NCBI GenBank assembly: GCA_009777165.1
Contig: WRML01000201.1
Span: forward strand, 1 to 5,043
Direction of reading: 5' to 3'
DNA: 5,043 bases
Source: Kiritimatiellota bacterium
GTDB lineage: Bacteria > Verrucomicrobiota > Kiritimatiellia > RFP12 > UBA1067
In this document: piece after piece, positions 1 to 5,043 of the stretch
Layout: the number at the start of each line of letters is the position of its first letter
Numbering within the stretch: position 1 is the stretch's first letter
Translations under genes and position numbers: made by a program
The notes under the pieces: model-generated
Told to the model about the DNA's origin: nothing
Databases searched by the model: none
The model's input: only the letters and a program-made list of their open reading frames with translations

Positions 1-52
1 GGCCCGGGGGGGGCCCCCCGGCGCGGGCCGCGCCCCCCCCGCCCCCCCCCCC
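1..52. other. G/C-only low-complexity window edge
   Basis: The first 52 bases contain only G and C, mostly as homopolymer blocks, and the next 31 bases contain G runs of 9 (60-68) and 11 (73-83). The reading frame of the following propeller gene stays open through this stretch, but translates to runs of Pro, Gly, Ala and Arg unlike any propeller strand or signal peptide. I read it as a low-quality contig end or base-calling artefact. A real extreme-GC tract cannot be excluded from one sequence. Confidence 0.6.
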
Positions 53-1138
53 GTGGGGTGGGGGGGGGAGAAGGGGGGGGGGGTCAAATGGAAAACCGAC
101 ATTGACTACACGGGGGCGAGCAGTCCGGTCGTCTGGGGGGGGCGCCTGTTCGTCACGACGGGCGACGGGAATGCGCGCCGCGTGCTGGCGTATGACACGG
201 AGACGGGGGCCCTGCTGTGGGACAAGGCCATCGAGGACGGCGAGAAGGGGGGGGGCAAACTGCCGGAGGTTTTCGAGGATGCGGGCTTCGGGGCTCCCAC
301 TCCGGCGTGCGACGGGAAACACGTTTACGCCGTTTTCAGTACGGGGGACCTGGTGGCGCTGACCCACGACGGGAATGTCGCGTGGCAGGTTTACCTGGGG
401 CGGCCGAAGAACTCCTATGGCCACGGGTCCTCGCTGGTCTACTGCGGCGAGATGCTGCTGGTGCAGTGGGATCATGAGGAGCGTTCGCGGATCTTGGCGC
501 TCGACACGAACACGGGCCAGACGATTTGGGAGACGCCGCGCGAGGTGGGGATGTCGTGGGCGACGCCGCTCGTGATGCCCGTCTGCGACAAGCCCATGCT
601 CCTGATCCATGCGTGTGACCAGACCTGGGGGATGGAGATGGCGACGGGCAGGAAGCTGTGGCAGGTCAAGGCGGTGGGGGGGGAGGTCGCGCCGTCGCTC
701 TCGTGGGAGGGGGACGTGTGGGTCGCCGCGAACATGTACTCGAAGATGATCGCGTTCAAGATGCCGCCCGAGGGGGAGCCGCAGAAGCTGTGGGAGTGGG
801 ACGATGGGAACCTCCCGGATGTCTCCAGTCCGCTGATCCACAACGGGCTCGTGTTCTATGCGACGGACGCGGGGGACATCGCCTGTCATGACCTCGCGGA
901 CGGGAAACTGGTCTGGGCTCATGTTTTACGCGACGGGTATTACGCCTCCCCGATTGTCGCGGGGGATCGGCTGTATGTGGCGGACCGCGAGGAGGGCATG
1001 TTCCGCGTGTTCTCGGCGGACCGCGAGGGCAAGGAACTCGCGACCAACCCGATGGGGGACCCCGTCTCCGCAACGCCTGCGTTCGTCGGCAAGCGGATTT
1101 ACGTCCGTTCGCACCACGCGCTGTGGTGCGTGGAATAA
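53..1138 (+). CDS. PQQ-like beta-propeller protein (5' end missing or corrupted)
   Basis: This is a repeat protein of the PQQ/BamB-like eight-bladed propeller type (PQQ_2 class). Blades are marked by the tryptophan-docking pattern A-x-D-x-x-T-G-x-x-x-W. From the GTG at 53 these are LAYDTETGALLW (residues 45-56), a short variant ending at W111, LALDTNTGQTIW (148-159), WGMEMATGRKLW (192-203), a variant ending at W247, and ACHDLADGKLVW (277-288). Phrases such as SSPVVWGGRLFV (23-34) and SSPLIHNGLVFYA (258-270) are the matching blade strands. About six or seven blades are visible. No signal peptide is seen and the frame is open to the window edge, so the true N-terminus lies upstream or in the corrupted G/C tract; GTG 53 is only a nominal start. 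The stop is 6 bases before the MBOAT start, implying one operon. Members are usually exported, some with bound quinone and many as scaffolds; no catalytic assignment is possible. Glycine is often GGG, giving G8-G11 runs that are prone to sequence error. Confidence 0.85.
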   Translation: MGWGGEKGGGVKWKTDIDYTGASSPVVWGGRLFVTTGDGNARRVLAYDTETGALLWDKAIEDGEKGGGKLPEVFEDAGFGAPTPACDGKHVYAVFSTGDLVALTHDGNVAWQVYLGRPKNSYGHGSSLVYCGEMLLVQWDHEERSRILALDTNTGQTIWETPREVGMSWATPLVMPVCDKPMLLIHACDQTWGMEMATGRKLWQVKAVGGEVAPSLSWEGDVWVAANMYSKMIAFKMPPEGEPQKLWEWDDGNLPDVSSPLIHNGLVFYATDAGDIACHDLADGKLVWAHVLRDGYYASPIVAGDRLYVADREEGMFRVFSADREGKELATNPMGDPVSATPAFVGKRIYVRSHHALWCVE

Positions 1139-1144
1139 CACGCC

Positions 1145-2584
1145 ATGCTCTTCAGCTCCATCCCGTTTTTCGTTTTCCTCCCGGTCGTCTGGGTGTTGTA
1201 CTGGTTCGTGACGCAACGGAGCCTGCGGTTGCAGAACGTGCTGGTCGTGACGGCGTCGTATGTGTTCTACGGGTGGTGGGACTGGCGTTTCCTGATCCTG
1301 ATCGTCTGCAGCACGGTGTGGGCATGGGCGTTGGCACTGGCGGATGAACGCTGGGAGCGCGGGCGCAAGGCGCGGATGACGCTGAGCTTCGTGCTGAACC
1401 TCGGGTTGCTGGGCGTCTTCAAGTATTTCAACTTTTTCGCCCAAGAGGCGGTCGCGCTACTCAACGCGATGGGGTTTCAGGCGCATCCGCCCACCGTGAA
1501 CATCATCCTGCCCGTCGGCATCAGCTTCTACACATTCCAGACACTGAGCTACACGATTGACGTGTACCGCAAGCAGTTGGCGCCGACGCGTAACCTCGTG
1601 GCGTTCGCGGCGTACGTCAGCTTCTTCCCGCAACTGGTCGCCGGGCCTATCGAGCGCGCGACGACCCTGCTGCCGCAGTTCCTCGTGCGCCGCACATTCG
1701 ATTACGCCCAGGCGGTTGACGGCTGCCGGCAGATGTTGTGGGGGTTCTTCAAGAAGATGGTCATCGCGGACAACTGCGCGGTGATGGTCGAAGCGCTGGT
1801 GGGGGATTCCGTCGCGACACCCGGATTGGCGAAATGGCTAGGGATGTCGTGCTTCGCGTTCCAGGTGTACGGTGATTTCTCGGGTTACTCGGACATCGCG
1901 ATCGGCTGTTCGCGCCTGTTCGGCATCCACCTGCGGCGCAACTTCGCGTTCCCCTATTTCTCGCGTAACATCGCGGAGTTCTGGCAACGCTGGCACATGT
2001 CGCTGATGACGTGGTTCCGCGATTACCTGTACATCCCGCTGGGCGGTAACCGCGTCCCGAAAGCGAAGCAGGTACGCAACACGTTCATCGTCTTCCTGTT
2101 CAGCGGCCTGTGGCACGGCGCGAACTGGACGTACATCCTCTTCGGCCTGGTACAGGGTGTGTTCTTCCTGCCGTTCATGCTGATGGGGGCGCACCGCAAG
2201 TACAAGGACATCGTGGCGGTTGACCGCTTCCTGCCGTCGCTAAAGGAATTACTCCTGATGCTCTCGACCGCCATGCTGCTGATGCTGAGCTGGCCCGTCT
2301 TCCGAGCCCCCAACATCACGGAGACGTGCCGGTGGCTCAAGCAGATGTTCACGTTCGCGGGCGGTTTCACGTTCGTGTTCCCGGATGCGTGCGGGGAATT
2401 CTGGAACACCGCCGGGTTTGTCGCGCTCCTGCTCGGTGTGGAGTGGGTCAACCGCCGGGAACAGCACGGCTTGGCGCGCCTGCCCCGCAGGCGGCCCGTC
2501 CGGCTGTTCATCTACTGGGGTATCGTGTACGTCATCGCCAAACATTGTGGCGCACAACAGGTCTTCATCTATTTTCAGTTCTAA
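1145..2584 (+). CDS. MBOAT-family membrane-bound O-acyltransferase (AlgI/PatA-type)
   Basis: This is a polytopic inner-membrane protein of 479 residues, the usual size for AlgI-type MBOATs. These proteins take an acyl group from a cytoplasmic donor and pass it across the membrane to an exported polysaccharide or to a partner SGNH protein. Visible family signatures are FFPQLVAGPIER (160-171), DFSGYSDIAIG (244-254), FWQRWHMSL (279-287, with H284), the run FRDYLYIPLGGNR (291-303), and GLWHGANW (321-328), whose H324 is the invariant MBOAT histidine. The C-terminus ends in FIYFQF, common in this subfamily. Around ten or more hydrophobic segments are present (for example 6-23, 48-66, 78-97, 366-388, 453-468). 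ATG 1145 begins the typical N-terminal MLFSSIPFFVF; only a weak GGA precedes it. The gene sits 6 bases after the propeller and 2 bases before the SGNH gene. The family call is firm; substrate is unknown, and acetylation of an exopolysaccharide or cell-wall glycan is the likeliest role. Confidence 0.95.
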   Translation: MLFSSIPFFVFLPVVWVLYWFVTQRSLRLQNVLVVTASYVFYGWWDWRFLILIVCSTVWAWALALADERWERGRKARMTLSFVLNLGLLGVFKYFNFFAQEAVALLNAMGFQAHPPTVNIILPVGISFYTFQTLSYTIDVYRKQLAPTRNLVAFAAYVSFFPQLVAGPIERATTLLPQFLVRRTFDYAQAVDGCRQMLWGFFKKMVIADNCAVMVEALVGDSVATPGLAKWLGMSCFAFQVYGDFSGYSDIAIGCSRLFGIHLRRNFAFPYFSRNIAEFWQRWHMSLMTWFRDYLYIPLGGNRVPKAKQVRNTFIVFLFSGLWHGANWTYILFGLVQGVFFLPFMLMGAHRKYKDIVAVDRFLPSLKELLLMLSTAMLLMLSWPVFRAPNITETCRWLKQMFTFAGGFTFVFPDACGEFWNTAGFVALLLGVEWVNRREQHGLARLPRRRPVRLFIYWGIVYVIAKHCGAQQVFIYFQF

Positions 2585-2586
2585 CG

Positions 2587-3528
2587 ATGAAACGTTTCTT
2601 ACAGAACATTTTTCTCTTGATGGGGCTGCCGCTGACGGTGGTCATCGCGGTGAGTGCCGTTGTCCATTTCCGCTACTTCACGCGGGCCCTCACGCTGCCC
2701 GCGCAGACGGATGTCCTGTTCGCGGGCGACTCGCAGGTCGTCTATAATTTCGCGCAGTCGTTTTTCCCCGATGCCGTGAACGTGGCGGTGTACAGCGAGC
2801 CGCACTATGTGTCGCTGATTAAAATCCGCCACGCGCTGAAGCGGGCGAAAGGCAAGCCCGCCGTAGTGGTGACGGGCTTCGGGCCGCATTCGCCCGTCGC
2901 GTTCTGCAACACCGGTGACAATCCGGGCTCCTACGCGTACAACCGCGCGCGGTTCTTCCCGCTGATGGTCACGTCGCCGGAAATGTGGAATCTGTTCGCG
3001 CCGGAGGACACGCTCGCCGACCGCGCCAAGGGGCTACTGACAGGGACGTACACTATGGTCATGAACACGCGCGTCGCATTCAAGGCGAAAAAGGGGAAAG
3101 GCGACTACCTCTCCGGGTTCTTGGAACAGACGGACTCGCTGTTCGTGTCCAAGCCGGACGTGCCGTTTGTCCAGGCCGAGATCGAGCGGCACTACGGACG
3201 CACCGACCCTGTGTTCAAGACCGCCCACCAGGTCCACGAGAAGATCGTGCGCGAGACAATCCATGTGTGTCAGGAGGCGGGGATCCCGATGGTGTTTGTT
3301 CAGATGCCGTGCCACCCTGCCTACCTCGCCGGGGTTCCACCCGAGGCACAGGTACGGTACAACGAGATGATCGCGTTCATCACCGCCGAAGGCGGCATCT
3401 GCCTCGACTACCGCGACACCCCGCTGACGGACAATGACTACTACGACGGCAACCACCTGAACAGCACGGGCAACAAAATCCTCAGCGAACGCCTGAAGAA
3501 CGACCTTGACGCGATCACGAACAGGTGA
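2587..3528 (+). CDS. SGNH/GDSL-fold membrane-anchored acyltransferase/esterase partner of the MBOAT
   Basis: A 313-residue protein begins with a signal-anchor (KR at 2-3, hydrophobic stretch about 8-27), placing the rest outside the inner membrane. It carries the SGNH block I motif AGDSQ with predicted nucleophile S49, and block V DGNH, giving D287 and H290 to complete a Ser-Asp-His triad. Between them, NVAVYSEPHY (65-74) and VTGFGPHSP (95-103) sit where blocks II and III are expected, but the canonical block III Gly-x-Asn-Asp is not recognisable. Such proteins pair with MBOATs (AlgI with AlgJ/AlgX, DltB with DltD, PatA with PatB) and load the transported acyl group onto the final polymer. 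The ATG is 2 bases after the MBOAT stop and has no Shine-Dalgarno, suggesting coupled translation. The frame is open further upstream, but that part overlaps the MBOAT gene and lacks protein-like character; MKRF plus hydrophobic helix fixes the start. Fold call is good; exact transferase versus esterase activity is inferred. Confidence 0.85.
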   Translation: MKRFLQNIFLLMGLPLTVVIAVSAVVHFRYFTRALTLPAQTDVLFAGDSQVVYNFAQSFFPDAVNVAVYSEPHYVSLIKIRHALKRAKGKPAVVVTGFGPHSPVAFCNTGDNPGSYAYNRARFFPLMVTSPEMWNLFAPEDTLADRAKGLLTGTYTMVMNTRVAFKAKKGKGDYLSGFLEQTDSLFVSKPDVPFVQAEIERHYGRTDPVFKTAHQVHEKIVRETIHVCQEAGIPMVFVQMPCHPAYLAGVPPEAQVRYNEMIAFITAEGGICLDYRDTPLTDNDYYDGNHLNSTGNKILSERLKNDLDAITNR

Positions 3529-3554
3529 ATGACAGGCATTCCCCGTTCACACAA

Positions 3555-3574
3555 ATCCTTGCCGATCCTTGCCG
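3555..3574 (+). repeat. Two tandem copies of a 10-bp unit upstream of the ybaB promoter
   Basis: ATCCTTGCCG occurs twice back to back (3555-3564 and 3565-3574), ending 6 bases before the predicted -35 box. Tandem copies one helical turn apart at this place could bind a regulator, but two copies could also be chance duplication. No known operator is recognised. Confidence 0.4.
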
Positions 3575-3580
3575 TCGCTG

Positions 3581-3609
3581 TTGAAGTCGGGCGGGATTTA
3601 GGGTATATT
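3581..3609 (+). promoter_or_regulatory. Sigma70-type promoter for ybaB-recR
   Basis: A -35 box TTGAAG (3581-3586) and a -10 box TATATT (3604-3609) are separated by exactly 17 bases. Each box differs from the TTGACA/TATAAT consensus at one or two positions. This lies in the 111-base gap after the SGNH stop, predicts a transcript start near 3616, and leaves a leader of about 24 bases before the ybaB ATG. The AT-rich -10 stands out from the GC-rich surroundings. Confidence 0.75.
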
Positions 3610-3626
3610 ATTTGCCTTAACCTTTT

Positions 3627-3633
3627 AAGGAGA
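3627..3633 (+). promoter_or_regulatory. Shine-Dalgarno site that fixes the ybaB start
   Basis: AAGGAGA ends 6 bases before ATG 3640, the best ribosome binding site in the window. The same frame is open upstream to an ATG at 3529, but that start would place the promoter inside the coding region and add a non-family N-terminus, so 3640 is chosen. Confidence 0.85.
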
Positions 3634-3639
3634 ATTTTT

Positions 3640-3957
3640 ATGGGTGTGTTTGACCAAGTGAAACAGGCGATGCAGATGCGTAAGGAAACCAAGCGTATCC
3701 AGTCGGAGATTGAGGCGATTACCTCGGAGTACAGCAACGGTGGCATCACATGTGTCGTGCGCGGGGACTTCACCGTGCTTTCGATCAAAGTGTCGCCAGA
3801 GACGTTGAAGGAGATTGCCTCGGGGAAGCCCGAGCGGTTCGCGACGATGCTGACCACCGTCGTCAACGGTGCGCTCAAACAGGTGAAGGCGAGGACTCAA
3901 GAAGCCATGGCGAAAATGATGCAGTCCGGCGACATGGGTTCAATCTTCGGAGGCTGA
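3640..3957 (+). CDS. ybaB: YbaB/EbfC-family nucleoid-associated protein
   Basis: This encodes a 105-residue protein, the normal size for YbaB/EbfC, small dimeric DNA-binding proteins often encoded beside recR and linked to nucleoid organisation and repair. It begins with an amphipathic, charged helix (FDQVKQAMQMRKETKRIQSE, residues 4-23), followed by the central strand pair with GGITCVVRGDFTVLSIKVSPE (34-54, normally G-x-G-x-V-x-G-x-x-x-V-x-x-I-x-I-D-P-E). It then has a C-terminal helix (ATMLTTVVNGALKQVKAR, 68-85) and a Met/Gly-rich tail ending SIFGG. The typical VNDAL segment appears here as VNGAL. Its own promoter and strong Shine-Dalgarno lie directly upstream, and recR begins 7 bases after the stop, so the two are almost certainly cotranscribed. 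Gene order and motifs make the family call secure; which sequence it binds cannot be told. Confidence 0.93.
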   Translation: MGVFDQVKQAMQMRKETKRIQSEIEAITSEYSNGGITCVVRGDFTVLSIKVSPETLKEIASGKPERFATMLTTVVNGALKQVKARTQEAMAKMMQSGDMGSIFGG

Positions 3958-3964
3958 CCCGCAC

Positions 3965-4561
3965 ATGATCCCGGCGGTTGACAACCTGATCCGCGCGCTC
4001 TCCAAATTGCCCGGGCTCGGCAAACGCTCGGCCGAACGTGCCGCGCTCGCGTTGATGCGCCGGCCCGACGTGTTGCTCGACCCCCTCGCGGCGGCGTTGC
4101 AGGAGGCGCGTGACACGGTCTGCTGTTGCCCTGTCTGCGGGGGGTTCGCCGCGAAGGGGGCCGTGCCGTGCAAGCTCTGCGCGGACGACACGCGCGACGC
4201 GTCGCTGCTGTGCGTGGTCGAGGAGCCGGCGGACATCGTGCAGATCGAGCGGTCCGGCGGCTTCAACGGGCGTTACCACGCGCTGATGGGCAAGCTCTCG
4301 CCGTCGCGCCAGACGGGGGTGTCGGAGCTGCGCCTGCGCGAGCTGGTCGAGCGTCTGGGCGACGGGGGGGTACGCGAGATTCTGCTCGCGCTCAGCACGG
4401 ACATGGAGGGGGACCTCACGGCCGGGTACATCAGCGAGATGCTCCGTCCCCTCGGCCTCCGCGTGACGCGCCTGGCGTTCGGCCTGCCTGCGGACAGCGG
4501 CGTGGGCTACTCCGACCCCCTGACACTCAAACGCGCAATCAAGGGGAGGCAGGAAGTGTAG
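3965..4561 (+). CDS. recR: Recombination mediator protein RecR
   Basis: RecR works with RecO (and RecF) to load RecA on single-stranded DNA at gaps during recombinational repair. The 198-residue length is typical. Domain order matches the family: N-terminal helix-hairpin-helix (LPGLGKRSAERAALALM, 15-31); zinc finger from CPVC (55-58) and CKLC (69-72); and a Toprim domain beginning LLCVVEEPADI (81-91), with its later acidic site at STDMEGD (144-150). A family-typical tail follows, with RVTRLAFGLP (166-175) and SGVGYSDPLTL (178-188). Two extra cysteines (C53, C54) precede the zinc finger. The segment after LSP (111-113), usually D-G-I-G-P-like, reads SRQTGVSEL here, with the same spacing. ATG 3965 is preceded by GGAGG (3949-3953) inside the end of ybaB, 11 bases away, and the N-terminus aligns with the family. 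The stop is TAG, at the expected end of the family. It is probably in one operon with ybaB. Confidence 0.96.
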   Translation: MIPAVDNLIRALSKLPGLGKRSAERAALALMRRPDVLLDPLAAALQEARDTVCCCPVCGGFAAKGAVPCKLCADDTRDASLLCVVEEPADIVQIERSGGFNGRYHALMGKLSPSRQTGVSELRLRELVERLGDGGVREILLALSTDMEGDLTAGYISEMLRPLGLRVTRLAFGLPADSGVGYSDPLTLKRAIKGRQEV

Positions 4562-4576
4562 GGAAGGATTTCCGAA

Positions 4577-4590
4577 TGCACTCGATGGCA
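4577..4590 (-). repeat. Detached inverted copy of the 10-bp array unit
   Basis: Read on the minus strand, 4578-4590 is TGCCATCGAGTGC, identical over 13 bases to 4712-4724 inside the tandem array. It lies 16 bases after the recR stop. The pairing could form a 13-bp stem with a loop of about 120 bases in RNA or single-stranded DNA, or the copy could be a lone binding site in the opposite orientation. Confidence 0.7.
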
Positions 4591-4670
4591 CCCGAAAAAA
4601 AGAAAGAGAGACCATTGAACTTTACCGCAGGTGCAGACATCACCGGAAACACCATCCAGCTTGCGACCGA

Positions 4671-4740
4671 GAGCCGTCGAACGCCGTCGAACGCTATCGA
4701 AAGCCATCGACTGCCATCGAGTGCCGTCGACTGCCATCGA
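4671..4740 (+). repeat. 10-bp tandem repeat array, seven units, consensus NNGCCRTCGA
   Basis: Seven consecutive 10-base units each end in the palindromic tetramer TCGA. Their variable leading dinucleotides are GA, AC, AC, AA, CT, GT, CT. Unit 3 has GCTATCGA in place of GCCRTCGA. The last units alternate CT/GT, producing a 20-bp higher-order period: CTGCCATCGAGTG occurs at 4711-4723 and again at 4731-4743. A decayed unit may precede it (4661-4670). The period equals about one DNA helical turn, so all TCGA sites face one side of the duplex. It is not a CRISPR array (no spacers) and not coding. Function is unknown. Confidence 0.9.
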
Positions 4741-4802
4741 GTGTATCATCCCTTCCCCAGACCCCCGCTCGCCCCCCCAACTGGAGCCCTAGCATGAAAC
4801 AT

Positions 4803-4929
4803 CAATTAGGAATTAGGAATTATGAATTAGGAATCGAACATCCTTTCATTCCTCATTCTTCCTCGTTCTTCCTTTCATTCCTAATTCCTCATTCCTCATT
4901 CCTAATTTCTAATTTCTAATTCCTCATTC
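4803..4929. repeat. 7-bp repeat array in inverted halves, potential long hairpin
   Basis: The left half (4803-4834) is built of GAATTAG-like heptamers. The right half (4881-4929) is seven exact-length units of CTAATTC, CTCATTC or CTAATTT. The reverse complement of 4898-4929 matches 4803-4834 at 27 of 32 positions, so the halves can pair as a long imperfect stem with a 63-base loop. The loop itself carries degenerate pyrimidine-rich units, including a CTCATTCTTC / CTCGTTCTTC pair (4852-4871). The array is strikingly AT-rich against the surrounding GC-rich sequence and ends 4 bases before the TsaB-like ATG. No transposase or target-site duplication is seen. Confidence 0.9.
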
Positions 4930-4933
4930 ACCC

Positions 4934-5043
4934 ATGTACACGCTCGTCATAGACCGCTCATCCCCCCTCCCCGGCCTCGCGGTGTTCTAGGGGGATCGGC
5001 TCGCGGGGACGCTCGCCCTCCAAGGGGGTCCGGGGTGGCTGGC
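4934..5043 (+). pseudogene. tsaB: TsaB-like N-terminus, interrupted by an in-frame TAG and cut by the window edge
   Basis: ATG 4934 opens a frame starting MYTLVIDRSSPLPGLAVF, which resembles the N-terminal phosphate-binding strand-turn-strand of TsaB (family pattern L-x-I-D-T-S-T then S-V-A-L/V). TsaB is the non-catalytic partner of TsaD in making the t6A37 modification of tRNA. A TAG at 4988-4990 stops the frame after 18 codons. The same frame then continues as GDRLAGTLALQGGPGWL to the window end, which fits the next TsaB strand (D-G-R-x-L-A-E-x-x-L). One codon in the TAG position, such as GAG, CAG or AAG, would restore a normal gene. An upstream in-frame stop (4910-4912) rules out an earlier start. 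There is no Shine-Dalgarno; the 7-bp array occupies the leader. It could be a sequencing error near a contig end, a true nonsense mutation, or read-through. The family call rests on few residues. Confidence 0.5.

Larger units (their letters stand above)
4562..4933. other. Gene-free region with two repeat arrays between recR and the TsaB-like frame
   Basis: This 372-base stretch contains no convincing gene. It holds an A-rich patch after recR (4594-4608), a 10-bp tandem array (4671-4740) with an inverted outlier copy (4577-4590), a C-rich spacer (4751-4780), and a 7-bp inverted array (4803-4929). No strong rho-independent terminator (GC stem then T run) is seen after recR, so transcription may continue through it. 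The only open frame of note is a 41-codon one (4794-4919) that simply translates the 7-bp array. Confidence 0.8.

Noticed and set aside
2326..2586. In-frame 5' extension of the SGNH gene overlapping the MBOAT gene
   Set aside because: The translation is Arg/Pro/Ala-rich out-of-frame product of the MBOAT gene, and a normal signal-anchor begins at 2587.
3527..3541. Small hairpin GAATG-ACAGG-CATTC after the SGNH gene as a terminator
   Set aside because: The stem is only 5 bp and is followed by CCCCG rather than a T run, so a rho-independent terminator is not supported.
3529..3639. In-frame 5' extension of ybaB from an ATG directly after the SGNH stop
   Set aside because: It would run through the promoter and Shine-Dalgarno and add residues not found in the YbaB family; the ATG at 3640 matches the family start.
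3875..4615. Long minus-strand open frame opposite recR
   Set aside because: A shadow of high-GC codon use in recR, with low-complexity Arg/His/Gln-rich translation and no family resemblance.
4615..4643. TTGAAC as a -35 box for a tsaB promoter
   Set aside because: At 17 bases downstream the sequence is CATCAC, which is not a usable -10 box.
4671..4740. CRISPR array
   Set aside because: Units are 10 bp, directly adjacent, with no unique spacers and no cas genes nearby.
4126..4797. Long open frame on the + strand across recR and the following gap
   Set aside because: It is out of frame with recR, its translation is Arg/Gly/Ala-rich shadow sequence, and its tail reads through the 10-bp array.
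4794..4919. A 41-codon frame beginning MKHQLGIRNYELG with GGAG (4783-4786) 7 bases upstream
   Set aside because: It lies almost entirely in the 7-bp array and simply translates it; the array has the same heptamers in both orientations, so structure or repeat growth explains it better than selection for a peptide.

Overview
This is a 5.0 kb, GC-rich bacterial window in which all recognisable genes lie on the + strand. From left to right it holds: a 5'-incomplete PQQ-type beta-propeller gene; an MBOAT-family O-acyltransferase gene; an SGNH-fold esterase/transferase gene; a YbaB/EbfC-family nucleoid-associated protein gene; recR; a 372-base gene-free stretch with two different short-period repeat arrays; and, at the right edge, the start of what looks like tsaB, interrupted by an in-frame amber codon.

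The first three genes form a tight cluster with gaps of 6 and 2 bases. MBOAT plus SGNH is the standard pairing for moving acyl groups (usually acetyl) across the inner membrane onto an exported polymer, as in AlgI/AlgJ, PatA/PatB and DltB/DltD. The propeller is probably exported too and may act in the same envelope compartment, but its job cannot be read from sequence. A new transcription unit starts after the SGNH gene. It has a convincing sigma70-type promoter (TTGAAG, 17 bases, TATATT), a clear Shine-Dalgarno, and then ybaB-recR, the widely conserved recombination/repair pair, 7 bases apart.

The part past recR is the least ordinary. It has (a) a 10-bp tandem array with consensus NNGCCRTCGA and a detached inverted copy about 80 bp upstream; (b) a 7-bp array made of GAATTAG-type units on the left and CTAATTC/CTCATTC units on the right, so that the two arms could fold into a long imperfect hairpin; and (c) a TsaB-like reading frame starting 4 bases past that hairpin.

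The organism is Gram-negative-like (envelope acylation pair, exported propeller) and high in GC. The gene style would fit the Verrucomicrobiota/Kiritimatiellota/Planctomycetota group, but that is an impression and not a demonstrated assignment. The left edge (1-52 contains no A or T, followed by very long G runs) looks like poor-quality or artefactual sequence. Claims about the N-terminus of the first gene, and perhaps about the amber codon at the other edge, should be read with that in mind. I see no tRNA, rRNA, CRISPR array, transposase or phage gene.
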